64,000 bases of DNA from DASZHJ01 sp035581425 (lineage in GTDB: Bacteria; Pseudomonadota; Alphaproteobacteria; ATCC43930; CGMCC-115725), in assembly GCA_035581425.1 (NCBI GenBank), contig DATJVP010000019.1, positions 60,842 to 124,841 of the forward strand, in the 5' to 3' direction. Shown here piece after piece: positions 16,882-26,370 of the stretch (positions within the stretch are counted from its first letter, which is position 1; every line of letters begins with the position of its first letter). The translations under genes and the position numbers were made by a program. The notes beneath the pieces were generated by a model that saw only the letters and a list, made by a program, of their open reading frames with translations, was not told the origin of the DNA and ran no database searches.

Positions 16882-16910
16882 TTGACTTCGCCCCCCCGCT
16901 CCCGTATACA
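16882..16910 (+). promoter_or_regulatory. Sigma-70 promoter of rpmH
   Basis: TTGACT (16882-16887) and TATACA (16905-16910) are separated by exactly 17 bp, each with five of six consensus bases. The promoter lies 44 bp before the rpmH start codon and probably drives rpmH, rnpA, yidD and yidC. It is the clearest promoter in the window. Confidence 0.8.
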
Positions 16911-16953
16911 GCGGCCTCGTTTTCCTGAGAAGCCGCAGCCGGAGCAAAGGCCC

Positions 16954-17088
16954 GTGAAGCGCACCTATCAGCCAAGCAAGCTCGTCCGCAAGCGCCGCCA
17001 TGGCTTTCGCTCGCGCACGGCGACCGTGGGCGGGCGCAAGGTCTTGGCGCGTCGGCGTTCCCGGGGTCGCAAGCGCCTCTCCGCCTGA
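16954..17088 (+). CDS. rpmH: Ribosomal protein bL34
   Basis: A 44-residue, highly basic 50S ribosomal protein. The sequence from KRTYQPS through RRHGFRSR, TVGGRKVL and RRRSRGRKRL is a full-length bL34. The start is a GTG at 16954, preceded by GGAGCAAAGG; frame upstream is open but gives no family match. It is the first gene after the promoter at 16882-16910 and is followed by rnpA, the standard bacterial order. Confidence 0.96.
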   Translation: MKRTYQPSKLVRKRRHGFRSRTATVGGRKVLARRRSRGRKRLSA

Positions 17089-17116
17089 GGGACGGGGCGC
17101 CAGCCCCGCTGCGATC

Positions 17117-17521
17117 GTGCCAGCGCTCGAGCGCCTGCGGCGGCGGTCGGATTTCCTCCGTGTCGCCGCCGGGCGGCGCAAATGGGTGGCGCCGGGCTTG
17201 ATCCTGCAAACACTAGCATCCAACCCCGAGACGCAGGGCCCGCAGCCGCGCGGTCCGGAGGCGATCCGGGTCGGGTTCACGGCGACGCGCAAGATCGGCA
17301 ATGCCGTCATCCGCAACCGCGCGCGGCGTCGCCTCAAGGCAGCGGCGGCGGCGGTGATGCCGCTTCACGCGCGCCCCGGCTTCGACTACGTACTGATCGC
17401 GCGGGCGGAGACGCCGAAGCGGGTCTATGGCGCCCTCCTCGCCGATCTCGAGACGGCGCTCCGCCGGCTCGGGACTTGGCGTGAGGAATCCGCAGAAGAA
17501 GGGGACAGAAACCCGTGCTGA
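17117..17521 (+). CDS. rnpA: Ribonuclease P protein component
   Basis: A roughly 134-residue basic protein that assists the RNase P RNA in cutting the 5' leader from precursor tRNAs. LERLRRRSDFLRVAAGRRKW is the N-terminal family pattern and KIGNAVIRNRARRRLKAA is the RNR motif that contacts RNA. The frame extends upstream over rpmH; the GTG at 17117 gives a normal N-terminus. The stop overlaps the yidD start by 7 bases. The C-terminal extension after LRRLGTW is short and acidic and not conserved. Confidence 0.93.
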   Translation: MPALERLRRRSDFLRVAAGRRKWVAPGLILQTLASNPETQGPQPRGPEAIRVGFTATRKIGNAVIRNRARRRLKAAAAAVMPLHARPGFDYVLIARAETPKRVYGALLADLETALRRLGTWREESAEEGDRNPC

Positions 17522-17772
17522 AGCTCCTGCTCCGCGGCGCGATCCGCTTCTATAAGCTATTCCTCTCTCCGCTCCTGCCGCCGGCTTGCCGCTATCTGCC
17601 GACCTGCTCGGATTACGCGGCCGAGGCGATCGAGACGCATGGAGCGCTCTGGGGCCTCTGGCTCGCCGCGCGGCGCCTTGCGCGCTGCCACCCCTGGGGC
17701 GGCAGCGGATACGACCCCGTCCCCGAGCCCACGGCCCACGGCCAGGGCGCTCGCTGCCGCCACAGTCACTGA
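17515..17772 (+). CDS. yidD: Membrane protein insertion efficiency factor YidD
   Basis: An 85-residue protein starting at GTG. Three conserved cysteines occur in PPACRYLPTCSDYA and ARCHPWGGSGYDPVP, the family signature. A short amphipathic N-terminal helix (residues 2-17) targets it to the inner membrane, where it supports YidC-dependent insertion. It overlaps rnpA and is followed 27 bp later by yidC, the normal order. Confidence 0.94.
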   Translation: MLKLLLRGAIRFYKLFLSPLLPPACRYLPTCSDYAAEAIETHGALWGLWLAARRLARCHPWGGSGYDPVPEPTAHGQGARCRHSH

Positions 17773-17799
17773 TCGGCCTCGCCGCCCGAGAGACCCCGC

Positions 17800-19569
17800 A
17801 TGGAAGAACAACAAAAGAACCTGTTCCTGATGATCGCTCTGCTGATGGCGATCCTGATCGGGTGGCAATTCTTCGTGGCGCCCTATTTCGCGCCACCGAA
17901 GCCCGCGCCGACGGAGCAACAGCAGCAAGCGGGAACGCAGCCCGGCGCGCAGGCGCCGGCTGCGCCCGAAGCGGCGCCGCCCGTTCCCGCCGCGCCGCCG
18001 GCTCCGGCGGTCAAGACTCGCGCCGAAGCCCTTGCGGCAAGTCCGCGCATCCGCATCGAGACGCCGCGGCTCCATGGCTCGATCGCGCTCCTGGGAGCGC
18101 GGCTCGACGACCTCACCCTCGCCACCTATCACGAGACCGTTGATCCCAAGAGCCCGGAGATAGAGCTGCTTTCGCCGTCGGGCACGGAGCACGCCTATGT
18201 CGTCGACGTCGGCTGGGTCGCGAGCGGCGACAAGAAAGCTGCGCTTCCCACGGTCTCGACGCGCTGGACCGCGACCGACGATGCGCCGCTCTCGCCGACC
18301 CATGCCGTCGAGCTCACTTGGGACAACGGCGCGGGTCTCGTCTTCACGCGGCGCATTTCCATCGACGACGAGTACATGTTCACGGTCAGCGAGACCGTCA
18401 CCAACAACAGCGGCGAGCCCGTGACCCTGCTGCCCTTCGGCAGCACCGCGCGCTCTGGGGAGCCGCCGGTCTCGCCGAGCTACCTCCTGCACGAGGGACC
18501 GATCGGCGTCTTCGACGGCACGCTCAAGGACACGACCAAATACACGGAGCTCAAGCCGAACGAGCCCGAGAAATTCGCCAGCACCGGCGGTTGGATGGGG
18601 TTCACCGACAAATATTGGCTCACCGCCCTCATCCCCGGGGCGGAGGAGAAGATCAACGCGAGCTTCCGAAACACCAGCGAGGCCGGCGTCCAGCGCTACC
18701 AGGCGGATTTCACGGGCGCCCCGCAGACCGTGGCGCCCGGTGCCAGCGCCGGCACGACCGTCCGCGTCTTCGCGGGCGCCAAGGAAGTGAAGCTCCTCGA
18801 CCACTACGAGAATGCGCTCGGCATCACGCGTTTCGATCGCGCGATCGATTTCGGTTGGTTCTATTGGATCACCAAGCCGATCTTCCTCACCCTCGACTAT
18901 TTCTACGGCAAGATCGGCAATTTCGGCCTCTCGATCATGCTGCTGACGCTGCTGATCAAGATCGTGTTCTTCCCGCTCGCGAACCGCTCCTACCGCGCCA
19001 TGAGCAAGATGAAGCTCCTGCAGCCGGAGATTCAGAAGCTCCGCGAGAAGTTCGGCGAGGACAAGGCGAAGCTCAATCAGGAGGTCATGGCTCTCTACAA
19101 GCGCGTCGGCGCCAATCCGCTCGCGGGCTGCCTGCCGATCTTCGTCCAGATCCCCGTGTTCTTCTCGCTTTACAAGGTGCTCTACGTCACGATCGAGATG
19201 CGGCACGCGCCATTCTACGGCTGGATCCGCGATCTCTCGGCGACCGATCCCACGACGCTGCTGAACCTCTTCGGCCTCATCCCCTGGGACCCGGCACCGC
19301 TCTTCGCGCTGCCGCTCATCGGCGGCCTCTTTCATCTGCTCTCGCTCGGCGCCTGGCCGCTCATCATGGGCGTCACCATGTTCCTGCAGCAGAAGCTCAA
19401 TCCCGCGCCCGCCGACCCGACGCAGGCGAAGATGATGATGGCGCTCCCCATCGTCTTTACCTTCATGCTCTCGAGCTTCCCGGCGGGGCTGGTGATCTAT
19501 TGGTCCTGGAACAACACCCTTTCGATCCTGCAGCAATGGGTGATCATGCATCGCGCGGGCGCGGCCTGA
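17800..19569 (+). CDS. yidC: Membrane protein insertase YidC
   Basis: A 589-residue Oxa1/YidC-type insertase of the inner membrane. The N-terminal membrane helix (residues 6-25) is followed by an alanine/proline linker, the large periplasmic beta domain (about 75-350) and the conserved core with five membrane segments, starting at FDYFYGKIGNFGLSIMLLTL. The hydrophilic groove arginine falls in LANRSYRAMSKM. The core motif NPLAGCLPIFVQIPVFFSLYKVL is intact. It inserts and folds inner-membrane proteins alone or with Sec. The next gene, engB, overlaps its 3' end. Confidence 0.96.
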   Translation: MEEQQKNLFLMIALLMAILIGWQFFVAPYFAPPKPAPTEQQQQAGTQPGAQAPAAPEAAPPVPAAPPAPAVKTRAEALAASPRIRIETPRLHGSIALLGARLDDLTLATYHETVDPKSPEIELLSPSGTEHAYVVDVGWVASGDKKAALPTVSTRWTATDDAPLSPTHAVELTWDNGAGLVFTRRISIDDEYMFTVSETVTNNSGEPVTLLPFGSTARSGEPPVSPSYLLHEGPIGVFDGTLKDTTKYTELKPNEPEKFASTGGWMGFTDKYWLTALIPGAEEKINASFRNTSEAGVQRYQADFTGAPQTVAPGASAGTTVRVFAGAKEVKLLDHYENALGITRFDRAIDFGWFYWITKPIFLTLDYFYGKIGNFGLSIMLLTLLIKIVFFPLANRSYRAMSKMKLLQPEIQKLREKFGEDKAKLNQEVMALYKRVGANPLAGCLPIFVQIPVFFSLYKVLYVTIEMRHAPFYGWIRDLSATDPTTLLNLFGLIPWDPAPLFALPLIGGLFHLLSLGAWPLIMGVTMFLQQKLNPAPADPTQAKMMMALPIVFTFMLSSFPAGLVIYWSWNNTLSILQQWVIMHRAGAA

Positions 19570-20246
19570 CGGAGAAGACGCTCGCCGTCTTTCCGCGGGA
19601 CCTGGCGCCGGAGCCGACCGAGGAAGAGGCAGGGCGCCTCCTCTTCGCGAAGCCCTGCGATTTCGTAGCGGGCGCGACGACGCCCGAGGCGATGCCGCCG
19701 CCGAGCCTTCCCGAGATCGCCTTCGCCGGCCGCTCCAATGTGGGCAAATCGAGCCTGCTGAACGCGCTTACCGGGCGCACGTCTCTCGCGCGCGTCTCGA
19801 ACACGCCGGGCCGCACGCGCCAGCTCAATTTCTTCGACCTCGGCCATCGCCTGATGCTCGTGGATTTGCCGGGATACGGCTACGCCGAGGCGCCGAAGCA
19901 CGAAGTACAGCGCTGGACCGAGCTCACGCGGCTCTATCTCAAGGGACGCGCGAGCCTTCGCCGCGCGCTTCTCCTGATCGACGGGCGCCACGGGATCAAG
20001 CCCGCGGACGAGCCCCTGATGGAGATCCTCGACGAGGCCGCGGTCTCCTTCCAGATCGTCCTTACCAAGGCCGACAAACTCGCGACGAAAGCGCTCTCCG
20101 AGACGCTCGAGAAGATCTCGGCGGCGCTCACGCGCCATACCGCGGCCCATCCGGCGATCCACGTGACGAGCGCGCAGGAGGGCTTGGGGATCGAGGCGCT
20201 GCGCGCCGCCCTCACCGCGCTGGCGGCGCCCGTCCCTGCTTGCTAA
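19536..20246 (+). CDS. engB: Ribosome biogenesis GTPase EngB (YsxC/YihA)
   Basis: A small GTPase of about 225-236 residues required for 50S subunit assembly. It has the P-loop GRSNVGKSSL, switch motif TPGRTRQLNFF, DLPGYG (G3) and TKAD (G4). LFAKPCDFVAGA, upstream of the P-loop, is typical of alphaproteobacterial EngB, so the start lies before it. Candidates are ATG 19536, overlapping yidC by 34 bases, and CTG 19566. The overlap implies co-transcription with yidC. Confidence 0.9.
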   Translation: MGDHASRGRGLTEKTLAVFPRDLAPEPTEEEAGRLLFAKPCDFVAGATTPEAMPPPSLPEIAFAGRSNVGKSSLLNALTGRTSLARVSNTPGRTRQLNFFDLGHRLMLVDLPGYGYAEAPKHEVQRWTELTRLYLKGRASLRRALLLIDGRHGIKPADEPLMEILDEAAVSFQIVLTKADKLATKALSETLEKISAALTRHTAAHPAIHVTSAQEGLGIEALRAALTALAAPVPAC

Positions 20247-20257
20247 AGTCGCCGCCC

Positions 20258-21145
20258 ATGAGCGTCGACCCGCAGACTCGCGCCGCCATTCTTTCCGAGG
20301 CCCTGCCTTATTTCCGCCGCTACGCCGGGAAGACCGTCGTCGTCAAATACGGCGGCCACGCCATGGGCGACACCGAGGGTGCGCAGCGTTTTGCGCGCGA
20401 CGTGGTGCTGCTGAAGCAGGTCGGCATCAACCCCATCGTCGTCCACGGCGGCGGCCCGCAGATCGGACAGATGCTGGAGCGGCTCAAGATCAAGAGCAGC
20501 TTCATCGACGGACTTCGCGTCACCGACCGCGCGACAGTCGATATCGTGGAGATGGTGCTCTCGGGCTCGATCAACAAGCAGATCGTCGGCGCGATCAACG
20601 GCGCGGGCGGCTATGCGATCGGCCTTTCCGGCAAGGACGCTGGGCTCATCAGGGCGACGCGGCTCCGCCGCACCAAGGTCGACCCGGATTCGCACATCGA
20701 GCGCGTGCTCGATCTGGGTTTCGTGGGCGAGCCCGCGGCGATCAACACGACGGTGCTGGAGACGCTGCGCAATTCCGCGATCATCCCGGTGATCGCGCCG
20801 ATCGGCGTCGGAGAGAACGGCGAGACCTTCAACATCAATGCGGATACGGCGGCGGGCGCGGTCGCGGGCGCGGTCAGCGCTTCGCGTTTCCTGCTGCTCA
20901 CGGATGTCGCTGGCGTCCTCGACAAGTCGAAGACGCTCATCCCCGAGCTCAGTGCCGAGCAAGCGCGCGCCCTCATCGCGGACGGCACGATCGCCGGCGG
21001 CATGATCCCCAAGGTCGAGACCTGCCTGCAAGCGATCGACGGCGGCGTCGAAGCCGCTGTCATCCTCGACGGCCGCGTGGCGCATGCGGTGCTGCTCGAG
21101 CTCTTCGCCGAAGGGGGCGCGGGGACGCTGATTCGAAGGACCTAG
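20258..21145 (+). CDS. argB: Acetylglutamate kinase
   Basis: A 295-residue amino-acid kinase that phosphorylates N-acetylglutamate in arginine synthesis. VVVKYGGHAMG is the phosphate-binding N-terminal motif, HGGGPQIGQML binds substrate, and GGMIPKVETC is the ATP-site motif near the end. An N-terminal helix (SVDPQTRAAILSEALPYF) of the kind found in arginine-inhibited hexameric kinases is present, so feedback control by arginine is likely. The ATG at 20258 is chosen over a TTG 18 bases upstream. It lies 11 bp after engB. Confidence 0.95.
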   Translation: MSVDPQTRAAILSEALPYFRRYAGKTVVVKYGGHAMGDTEGAQRFARDVVLLKQVGINPIVVHGGGPQIGQMLERLKIKSSFIDGLRVTDRATVDIVEMVLSGSINKQIVGAINGAGGYAIGLSGKDAGLIRATRLRRTKVDPDSHIERVLDLGFVGEPAAINTTVLETLRNSAIIPVIAPIGVGENGETFNINADTAAGAVAGAVSASRFLLLTDVAGVLDKSKTLIPELSAEQARALIADGTIAGGMIPKVETCLQAIDGGVEAAVILDGRVAHAVLLELFAEGGAGTLIRRT

Positions 21146-21187
21146 TGCTCGCAAAACGTTGCCCGGTGAGGGGCGCGCCCTACCCTA

Positions 21188-21210
21188 CCCTCCCCCTCAA
21201 GAGGGGAGGG
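21188..21210 (+). terminator. Hairpin between argB and the VOC gene
   Basis: CCCTCCCC and GGGGAGGG form a perfect 8-bp stem with a seven-base loop (CTCAAGA). There is no T run, so it may be a dispersed C/G-rich palindrome of the kind common in alphaproteobacterial intergenic regions rather than a strong terminator. It separates the argB cluster from the VOC-HAD pair. Confidence 0.45.
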
Positions 21211-21225
21211 GCGTATAGTTAGGGC

Positions 21226-21624
21226 ATGACTCATCCCGTTATTACCGGTCTCGATCACGTGGTGCTGTGCGTTCGGGACCTCGGGCGAGCGCAGGAGTTT
21301 TACTGCACGGTGCTCGGCTGCACCGTCGAGGTATTCCAGCGCAAGATCGGCTTGCTGCAGCTCCGCGCGGGCGATTCGCTGATCGATCTCGTGCAGGGCG
21401 ACGCGCCGCAGGGCCGCAACATGGATCACTTCTGCCTCCGCGTCGTGCCCTTTGATGGCGGGGCGATCCTCGCGCATCTGCGCGCGCATGGCGTCGAGCC
21501 CGGCGAGGTCGTGCAGCGCTACGGCGCCGAAGGCTCCGGTCCCTCGATCTACATCCGCGACCCCGACGACAACATGATCGAGCTCAAGGGTCCCGCGACC
21601 TCGAAGGAAAAGCCCAAGCAATGA
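21226..21624 (+). CDS. VOC (glyoxalase/bleomycin-resistance) family protein
   Basis: A 132-residue single vicinal-oxygen-chelate domain. ITGLDHVVLCVRDL gives the first metal histidine, DHFCLRV the second region, and IYIRDPDDNMIEL the terminal glutamate, so the metal site looks complete. Members include glyoxalases, dioxygenases and resistance proteins; the substrate is not predictable here. The stop overlaps the next start by 4 bases (ATGA), so it is coupled to the HAD phosphatase. Confidence 0.85.
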   Translation: MTHPVITGLDHVVLCVRDLGRAQEFYCTVLGCTVEVFQRKIGLLQLRAGDSLIDLVQGDAPQGRNMDHFCLRVVPFDGGAILAHLRAHGVEPGEVVQRYGAEGSGPSIYIRDPDDNMIELKGPATSKEKPKQ

Positions 21625-22304
21625 GGCGCGGCCGTCCGCTCCGGGAAATCGAGACTTGGGTCTTCGATCTCGACAACACGCTCTATCCGCATTCCTGCAA
21701 CCTCTTCGCGGAGGTGGAGGCGCGGATGGCGTCCTTCATCTGCGCGGAGACCGGCATCGACACCGAGGCCGCGCACTCGCTCAGGCGACACTACTACCGG
21801 ACGCATGGCAGCACGCTCCGCGGCTTGATGACCGAGCGCGGGGTCGATCCCCGGCGCTTCCTGGACTATGTCCACGAGATCGATTTGACGAAGGTCGCAG
21901 CGGCGCCCAGGCTCAAATCGGCGCTGGCGGACCTGCCGGGACGGAAGTTGGTCTTCACCAATGCGGATCATCGCTACGCCAATCGCGTCCTCGACCGCCT
22001 CGGCATCGCCGATCAGTTCGAGGGGCTCTTCGACATCCACGCTGCCGACTATCTGCCGAAGCCGGACCGCGCGACCTATGCGCGCTTCCTCGCGCATTTC
22101 GCTGTCGAGCCCTCGGGCGCAATCATGGTCGAGGACATCGCGCAGAACCTCCTCCCCGCGCACGAGCTCGGCATGACCACCGCCTGGATTCCCGGCGGGC
22201 CCGAATGGACCCAGGCCGAGCCCGGCGCGCCGCACGTCCATCACGTCGTGACCGACCTCGCGAGCTGGCTCGCCGAGGCAGCGAAGCCCGCCACCGCGGG
22301 TTGA
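21621..22304 (+). CDS. HAD-family pyrimidine 5'-nucleotidase
   Basis: A 227-residue HAD hydrolase. VFDLDNTLYPHSCNLF carries the nucleophile and acid/base aspartates (DLDNT), KLVFTNAD is motif II, KPDRATYARF holds the motif III lysine, and AIMVEDIAQNL the motif IV acidic residues. The LYP after DxDNT marks the pyrimidine 5'-nucleotidase (SDT1-like) branch, which dephosphorylates UMP/CMP. In alphaproteobacteria this gene often precedes dapD, as here. Translation is coupled to the upstream VOC gene. Confidence 0.9.
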   Translation: MRRGRPLREIETWVFDLDNTLYPHSCNLFAEVEARMASFICAETGIDTEAAHSLRRHYYRTHGSTLRGLMTERGVDPRRFLDYVHEIDLTKVAAAPRLKSALADLPGRKLVFTNADHRYANRVLDRLGIADQFEGLFDIHAADYLPKPDRATYARFLAHFAVEPSGAIMVEDIAQNLLPAHELGMTTAWIPGGPEWTQAEPGAPHVHHVVTDLASWLAEAAKPATAG

Positions 22305-22364
22305 CAGGGTAGGCCCCCTGCCGCATGTTTCGCGGCGTTTTTCAACGATCTCGACGATTCCCGC

Positions 22365-23218
<854 letters not shown>

Positions 23219-23222
<4 letters not shown>

Positions 23223-24391
23223 CCGCGGAGCGCAAGATCGAGCCGGTCGATCCGGTGGCGCTCGCGGCGGAGCTCATCCGCTGCCCCAGCGTCACCCCCG
23301 TGGATGCCGGCGCCATCGACGTGCTCGTGCGCGCGCTGGACCGCCTCGGCTTCGCCTGCACGAAGCTCGAATTCACGGAACCCGGGACCGAGCCCGTGCT
23401 CAACCTCTATGCGCGGCTTGGCAAGAGCGGACGAAATTTCTGCTACGCCGGCCACACCGACGTGGTCCCGGTCGGACGCAGGGAATCCTGGACCGTCGAT
23501 CCCTTCGGCGGCGAGGTCATCGACGGCACGCTCTATGGCCGCGGTGCCACCGACATGAAGGGGGGCATCGCAGCCTTCGTCGCGGGCGTCGCGCGCTTCC
23601 TCGCAGCGCGCGGGGGTGCGCTCGCGGGCTCGATCAGCCTGCTCATCACCGGCGATGAGGAAGGCGTCTCGATCAACGGCACCCGAAAGGTGCTGGAGTG
23701 GCTCGCGAACAAAGGCGAGAGGCTCGATGCCTGCGTCGTCGGCGAGCCCACCAGCGCCAAGCGCCTCGGCGACATGGTGAAGATCGGCCGGCGCGGCAGC
23801 ATGACGGGAACGCTGGTGGTAAAGGGCACGCAGGGACACACGGCCTACCCGCATCTCGCGGACAACCCGATCCACCGCATCGTTCGCATGCTTCATGCGC
23901 TGACGCGCGAGCCGCTCGACCAGGGAAGCGAGCACTTCCAGCCCTCGACCCTGCAGGTGACGACGGTCGATGTCGGCAACCCCGCCTCGAATGTGATCCC
24001 GGCGGAGGCGCGAGCGGTCTTCAATGTCCGCTTCAACGACCGCTGGAGCTCCGAGAGCCTCGACCGCTGGGTGCGCGAGTGCATCGGTGAGACCGGCGGG
24101 AGCTGGGAGCTCCGATGGAGCGTCAGCGGCGAGTCATTCCTCACTCCGCCCGCGCAGGTGAGCGAGCTCCTCTCGCGTGCCATCCGGCAGGCGACGGGTC
24201 TCACGCCGGAGCTCAGCACCACCGGCGGCACCTCCGATGCGCGTTTCATTGTGCGGCACTGTCCGGTGGCGGAATTCGGGCTCGTGGGCCTCACCATGCA
24301 CAAGGTGGACGAGCGCGTGTCCGTAGCCGATCTCGGTACGCTCGCGGAGATCTATCGCGGCGTCCTCGACCTCTACTTCCCCGCGGCCTGA
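23219..24391 (+). CDS. dapE: Succinyl-diaminopimelate desuccinylase
   Basis: A 390-residue M20-family zinc enzyme that removes succinate from N-succinyl-LL-diaminopimelate, the step after DapD and DapC. Metal and catalytic motifs are CYAGHTDVVPVG, GRGATDMKGG, LLITGDEEG, and STTGGTSDARF near the end. The dimerisation domain (about 180-290) has GTQGHTAYPHLADNP. The start ATG overlaps dapD (ATGA), and the two enzymes work in the same pathway. Confidence 0.95.
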
Positions 24392-24398
24392 GCGCTCG

Positions 24399-25013
24399 AT
24401 GCCGAGCCTCGCAGAGATTCGCCGCGCGCTCTATGGCGCCTGGCGGTTCATCTTCATCGATCCGCGGGCGGTTCTCCAATTCGACGGCAGCGCGCGCGGC
24501 GCCTGGCGCTCCTTCTGGGCGGCCGCGATCGTCCTCCCGCTCAATGCGCTCGCGCTCGCGATTCCGATCCGCGCGATCGGCGAGGCGCCGGAGCCTGCGC
24601 CCGATATCGCGCTGAACACGCTCGGCACCGTCGCCTCCTGGGCGGCGCTGCTGATCCTCGTCTATGCGCTCGTGCGCTGGTACGGCAGGGGCGACCGCTA
24701 CGCTCTCTTCGTCTGCACCTACAATTGGACGCAGATACCGCAGGTCGTCGCGGCGGTGCTGATCGCGCTGCTCGTCGCCGTCGCGACCAATCTCGTGAAC
24801 GCAGACTCGATCGCCTCGACGCCGACGGGCCCCGCGCTCCTTGCAGGCCTCGCGATCCTCGTTGCGCGGCTGCTCCGCGTCGCGATTCTCGCATACGAGT
24901 GGTACGTCGCCTGGGTGAGCCTCGAAGCCGGGATCCTCATTCCCATCATCGTGGTGCTGCTCGACTTTGCTCTGGGGATGTCGATCCTGAGGCTGATGGC
25001 CGGGCTCACTTGA
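24399..25013 (+). CDS. Hypothetical inner-membrane protein
   Basis: A 204-residue protein with about five hydrophobic segments (residues 38-58, 74-90, 110-130, 145-165 and 175-197). It has no recognised catalytic motif. The layout and the QIPQVVAAVLIALL / YEWYVAWVSL patterns recall Yip1-domain-like membrane proteins of alphaproteobacteria. It begins 8 bp after dapE and its stop overlaps the TTG of the ExoD gene (TTGA), so the three genes are likely one transcript. Function unknown. Confidence 0.75.
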   Translation: MPSLAEIRRALYGAWRFIFIDPRAVLQFDGSARGAWRSFWAAAIVLPLNALALAIPIRAIGEAPEPAPDIALNTLGTVASWAALLILVYALVRWYGRGDRYALFVCTYNWTQIPQVVAAVLIALLVAVATNLVNADSIASTPTGPALLAGLAILVARLLRVAILAYEWYVAWVSLEAGILIPIIVVLLDFALGMSILRLMAGLT

Positions 25014-25639
25014 GCGCCGCCGCTCATCCAGGCCGCGCCCGCATCTCCGATGCGCTCGACGGCCTGCGGCAACGGCAAGCGGGACCGCGAGTGAGTCTGG
25101 GCGATCTCCTTGACGCGCTCGAGGACCGCGGTTTCGGCCTCATCGTGCTCGCGCTTGCGCTGCCGAACGGCATTCCCGGCCCCACGCTCCCGGGCTTCTC
25201 CGCGGTTTTCGGAATTCCGCTCGTCCTCATGGGAACGCAGCTCCTGCGGGGCTGGCGCGAGCCGAGAATTCCCCGGGGGTTGAGGCGTCGGTCCGTGACG
25301 GCCGCGGGGTTCTCGCACTTCCTCGACCGCACGCTGCCGCGCATCCGCCGGGTCGAGCGCTGGCTCCGCCCGCGCGACTCCTGGCTCACCGGCGTCGGTG
25401 GCGGCAGGCTTGCGGGGATCGCCGTGATCCTCATGGGGATCGTGCTGTCGCTGCCCGTGCCGCTCGGCAATCTTCCGATCGCGTGGTCGCTGGTGGTGCT
25501 GGCGCTGGGCCTCCTCGAAGAGGACAGCCGCGCGCTCTTGCTGGGCCTCGTGCTCGGTGCGCTCAGCATCGCCTGGAACGGGCTCGTGGTCGTCGGCGGC
25601 GCGGCGATCTTCGAGCGGCTCGAGGTCTATTTCAGGTAG
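25010..25639 (+). CDS. ExoD family exopolysaccharide-related membrane protein
   Basis: A 209-residue protein of the ExoD family. The N-terminal soluble helix (RISDALDGLRQR ... VSLGDLLDALEDRGFG) is followed by LIVLALALPNGIPGPTLPG, the family signature, and three further hydrophobic segments. ExoD was described in Sinorhizobium exopolysaccharide production and alkali tolerance; the mechanism is unknown. The only start that fits is TTG 25010, which overlaps the previous stop by 4 bases. Its 3' end overlaps convergent truA by 13 bases. Confidence 0.82.
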   Translation: MSAAAHPGRARISDALDGLRQRQAGPRVSLGDLLDALEDRGFGLIVLALALPNGIPGPTLPGFSAVFGIPLVLMGTQLLRGWREPRIPRGLRRRSVTAAGFSHFLDRTLPRIRRVERWLRPRDSWLTGVGGGRLAGIAVILMGIVLSLPVPLGNLPIAWSLVVLALGLLEEDSRALLLGLVLGALSIAWNGLVVVGGAAIFERLEVYFR

Positions 25640-26370
25640 AGGACCTCGACGAGATAGAGGCCCTGCGGCGGCGCCGTCGGGCCGCCGGCGCGGCGGTCGC
25701 GCGCCTCGAGAGCGCGCAAAACATGGGCGGGCGACCACTTGCCAAGACCCACGAGCTTCAAGGTTCCGACCATGTTGCGGACTTGGTGGTGCAGGAAGGA
25801 GCGCGCCCGCGCCTCCACGACGATCTCCTCGCCGAGACGCGCGAGGTCGAGCGCATCGAGCGTCTTCACCGGCGATTTCGCCTGGCAAAGCGCGTCGCGG
25901 AAAGTCGAGAAATCGTGCTTCCCCAGGAGATGCCGCGCACCCTCGCGCATCGCGTCGAGATCGAGCGGCGGACCCACATGCCAGACCCGGTCGCGCTCCA
26001 GAACCGCGGGCGCGCGGCGGTTCAAGATCCGATAGCGGTAATGCCGCGCGCGGGCGGAGGTGCGGGCGTTGAAAGTCTCGGCCACGGGCTCGACCGCGAG
26101 CACGCCCACCGCGTGCGGCCGCACATGATGGTTGAGCGCGCCGCGGATCACCTCGGGATCGGCGGACTTCGGCAAATCCACATGCGCCGCCTGTCCCAGC
26201 GCGTGGACGCCAGCATCGGTGCGGCCCGCCCCGTGCACCGTCGCATGCTTCCCGCAGAAGCGCTCGACCGCGGTCTCCATGATCTCCTGCACGGAGAGAC
26301 CGTTCGTCTGGCGCTGCCAGCCCACGAGCCCCGTGCCGTCGTATTCGAGGAGGAGCTTATAGCGCGGCAT
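25627..26370 (-). CDS. truA: tRNA pseudouridine(38-40) synthase
   Basis: A 247-residue pseudouridine synthase acting on positions 38-40 of the tRNA anticodon arm. MPRYKLLLEYDGTGLVGWQRQ is the N-terminal family pattern, the catalytic aspartate is in GAGRTDAGVHA, and RSFLHHQVRNMVGTL is conserved near the end. The ATG overlaps the fmt stop by one base (TGATG), so it is coupled to def-fmt upstream. The open frame runs further upstream inside fmt but is not real there. Confidence 0.95.
   Translation of the reverse strand: MPRYKLLLEYDGTGLVGWQRQTNGLSVQEIMETAVERFCGKHATVHGAGRTDAGVHALGQAAHVDLPKSADPEVIRGALNHHVRPHAVGVLAVEPVAETFNARTSARARHYRYRILNRRAPAVLERDRVWHVGPPLDLDAMREGARHLLGKHDFSTFRDALCQAKSPVKTLDALDLARLGEEIVVEARARSFLHHQVRNMVGTLKLVGLGKWSPAHVLRALEARDRRAGGPTAPPQGLYLVEVLYLK

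Noticed and set aside
16798..16953. Replication origin near rpmH
   Set aside because: No DnaA box cluster or AT-rich segment is present in this short gap, and dnaA is not adjacent.
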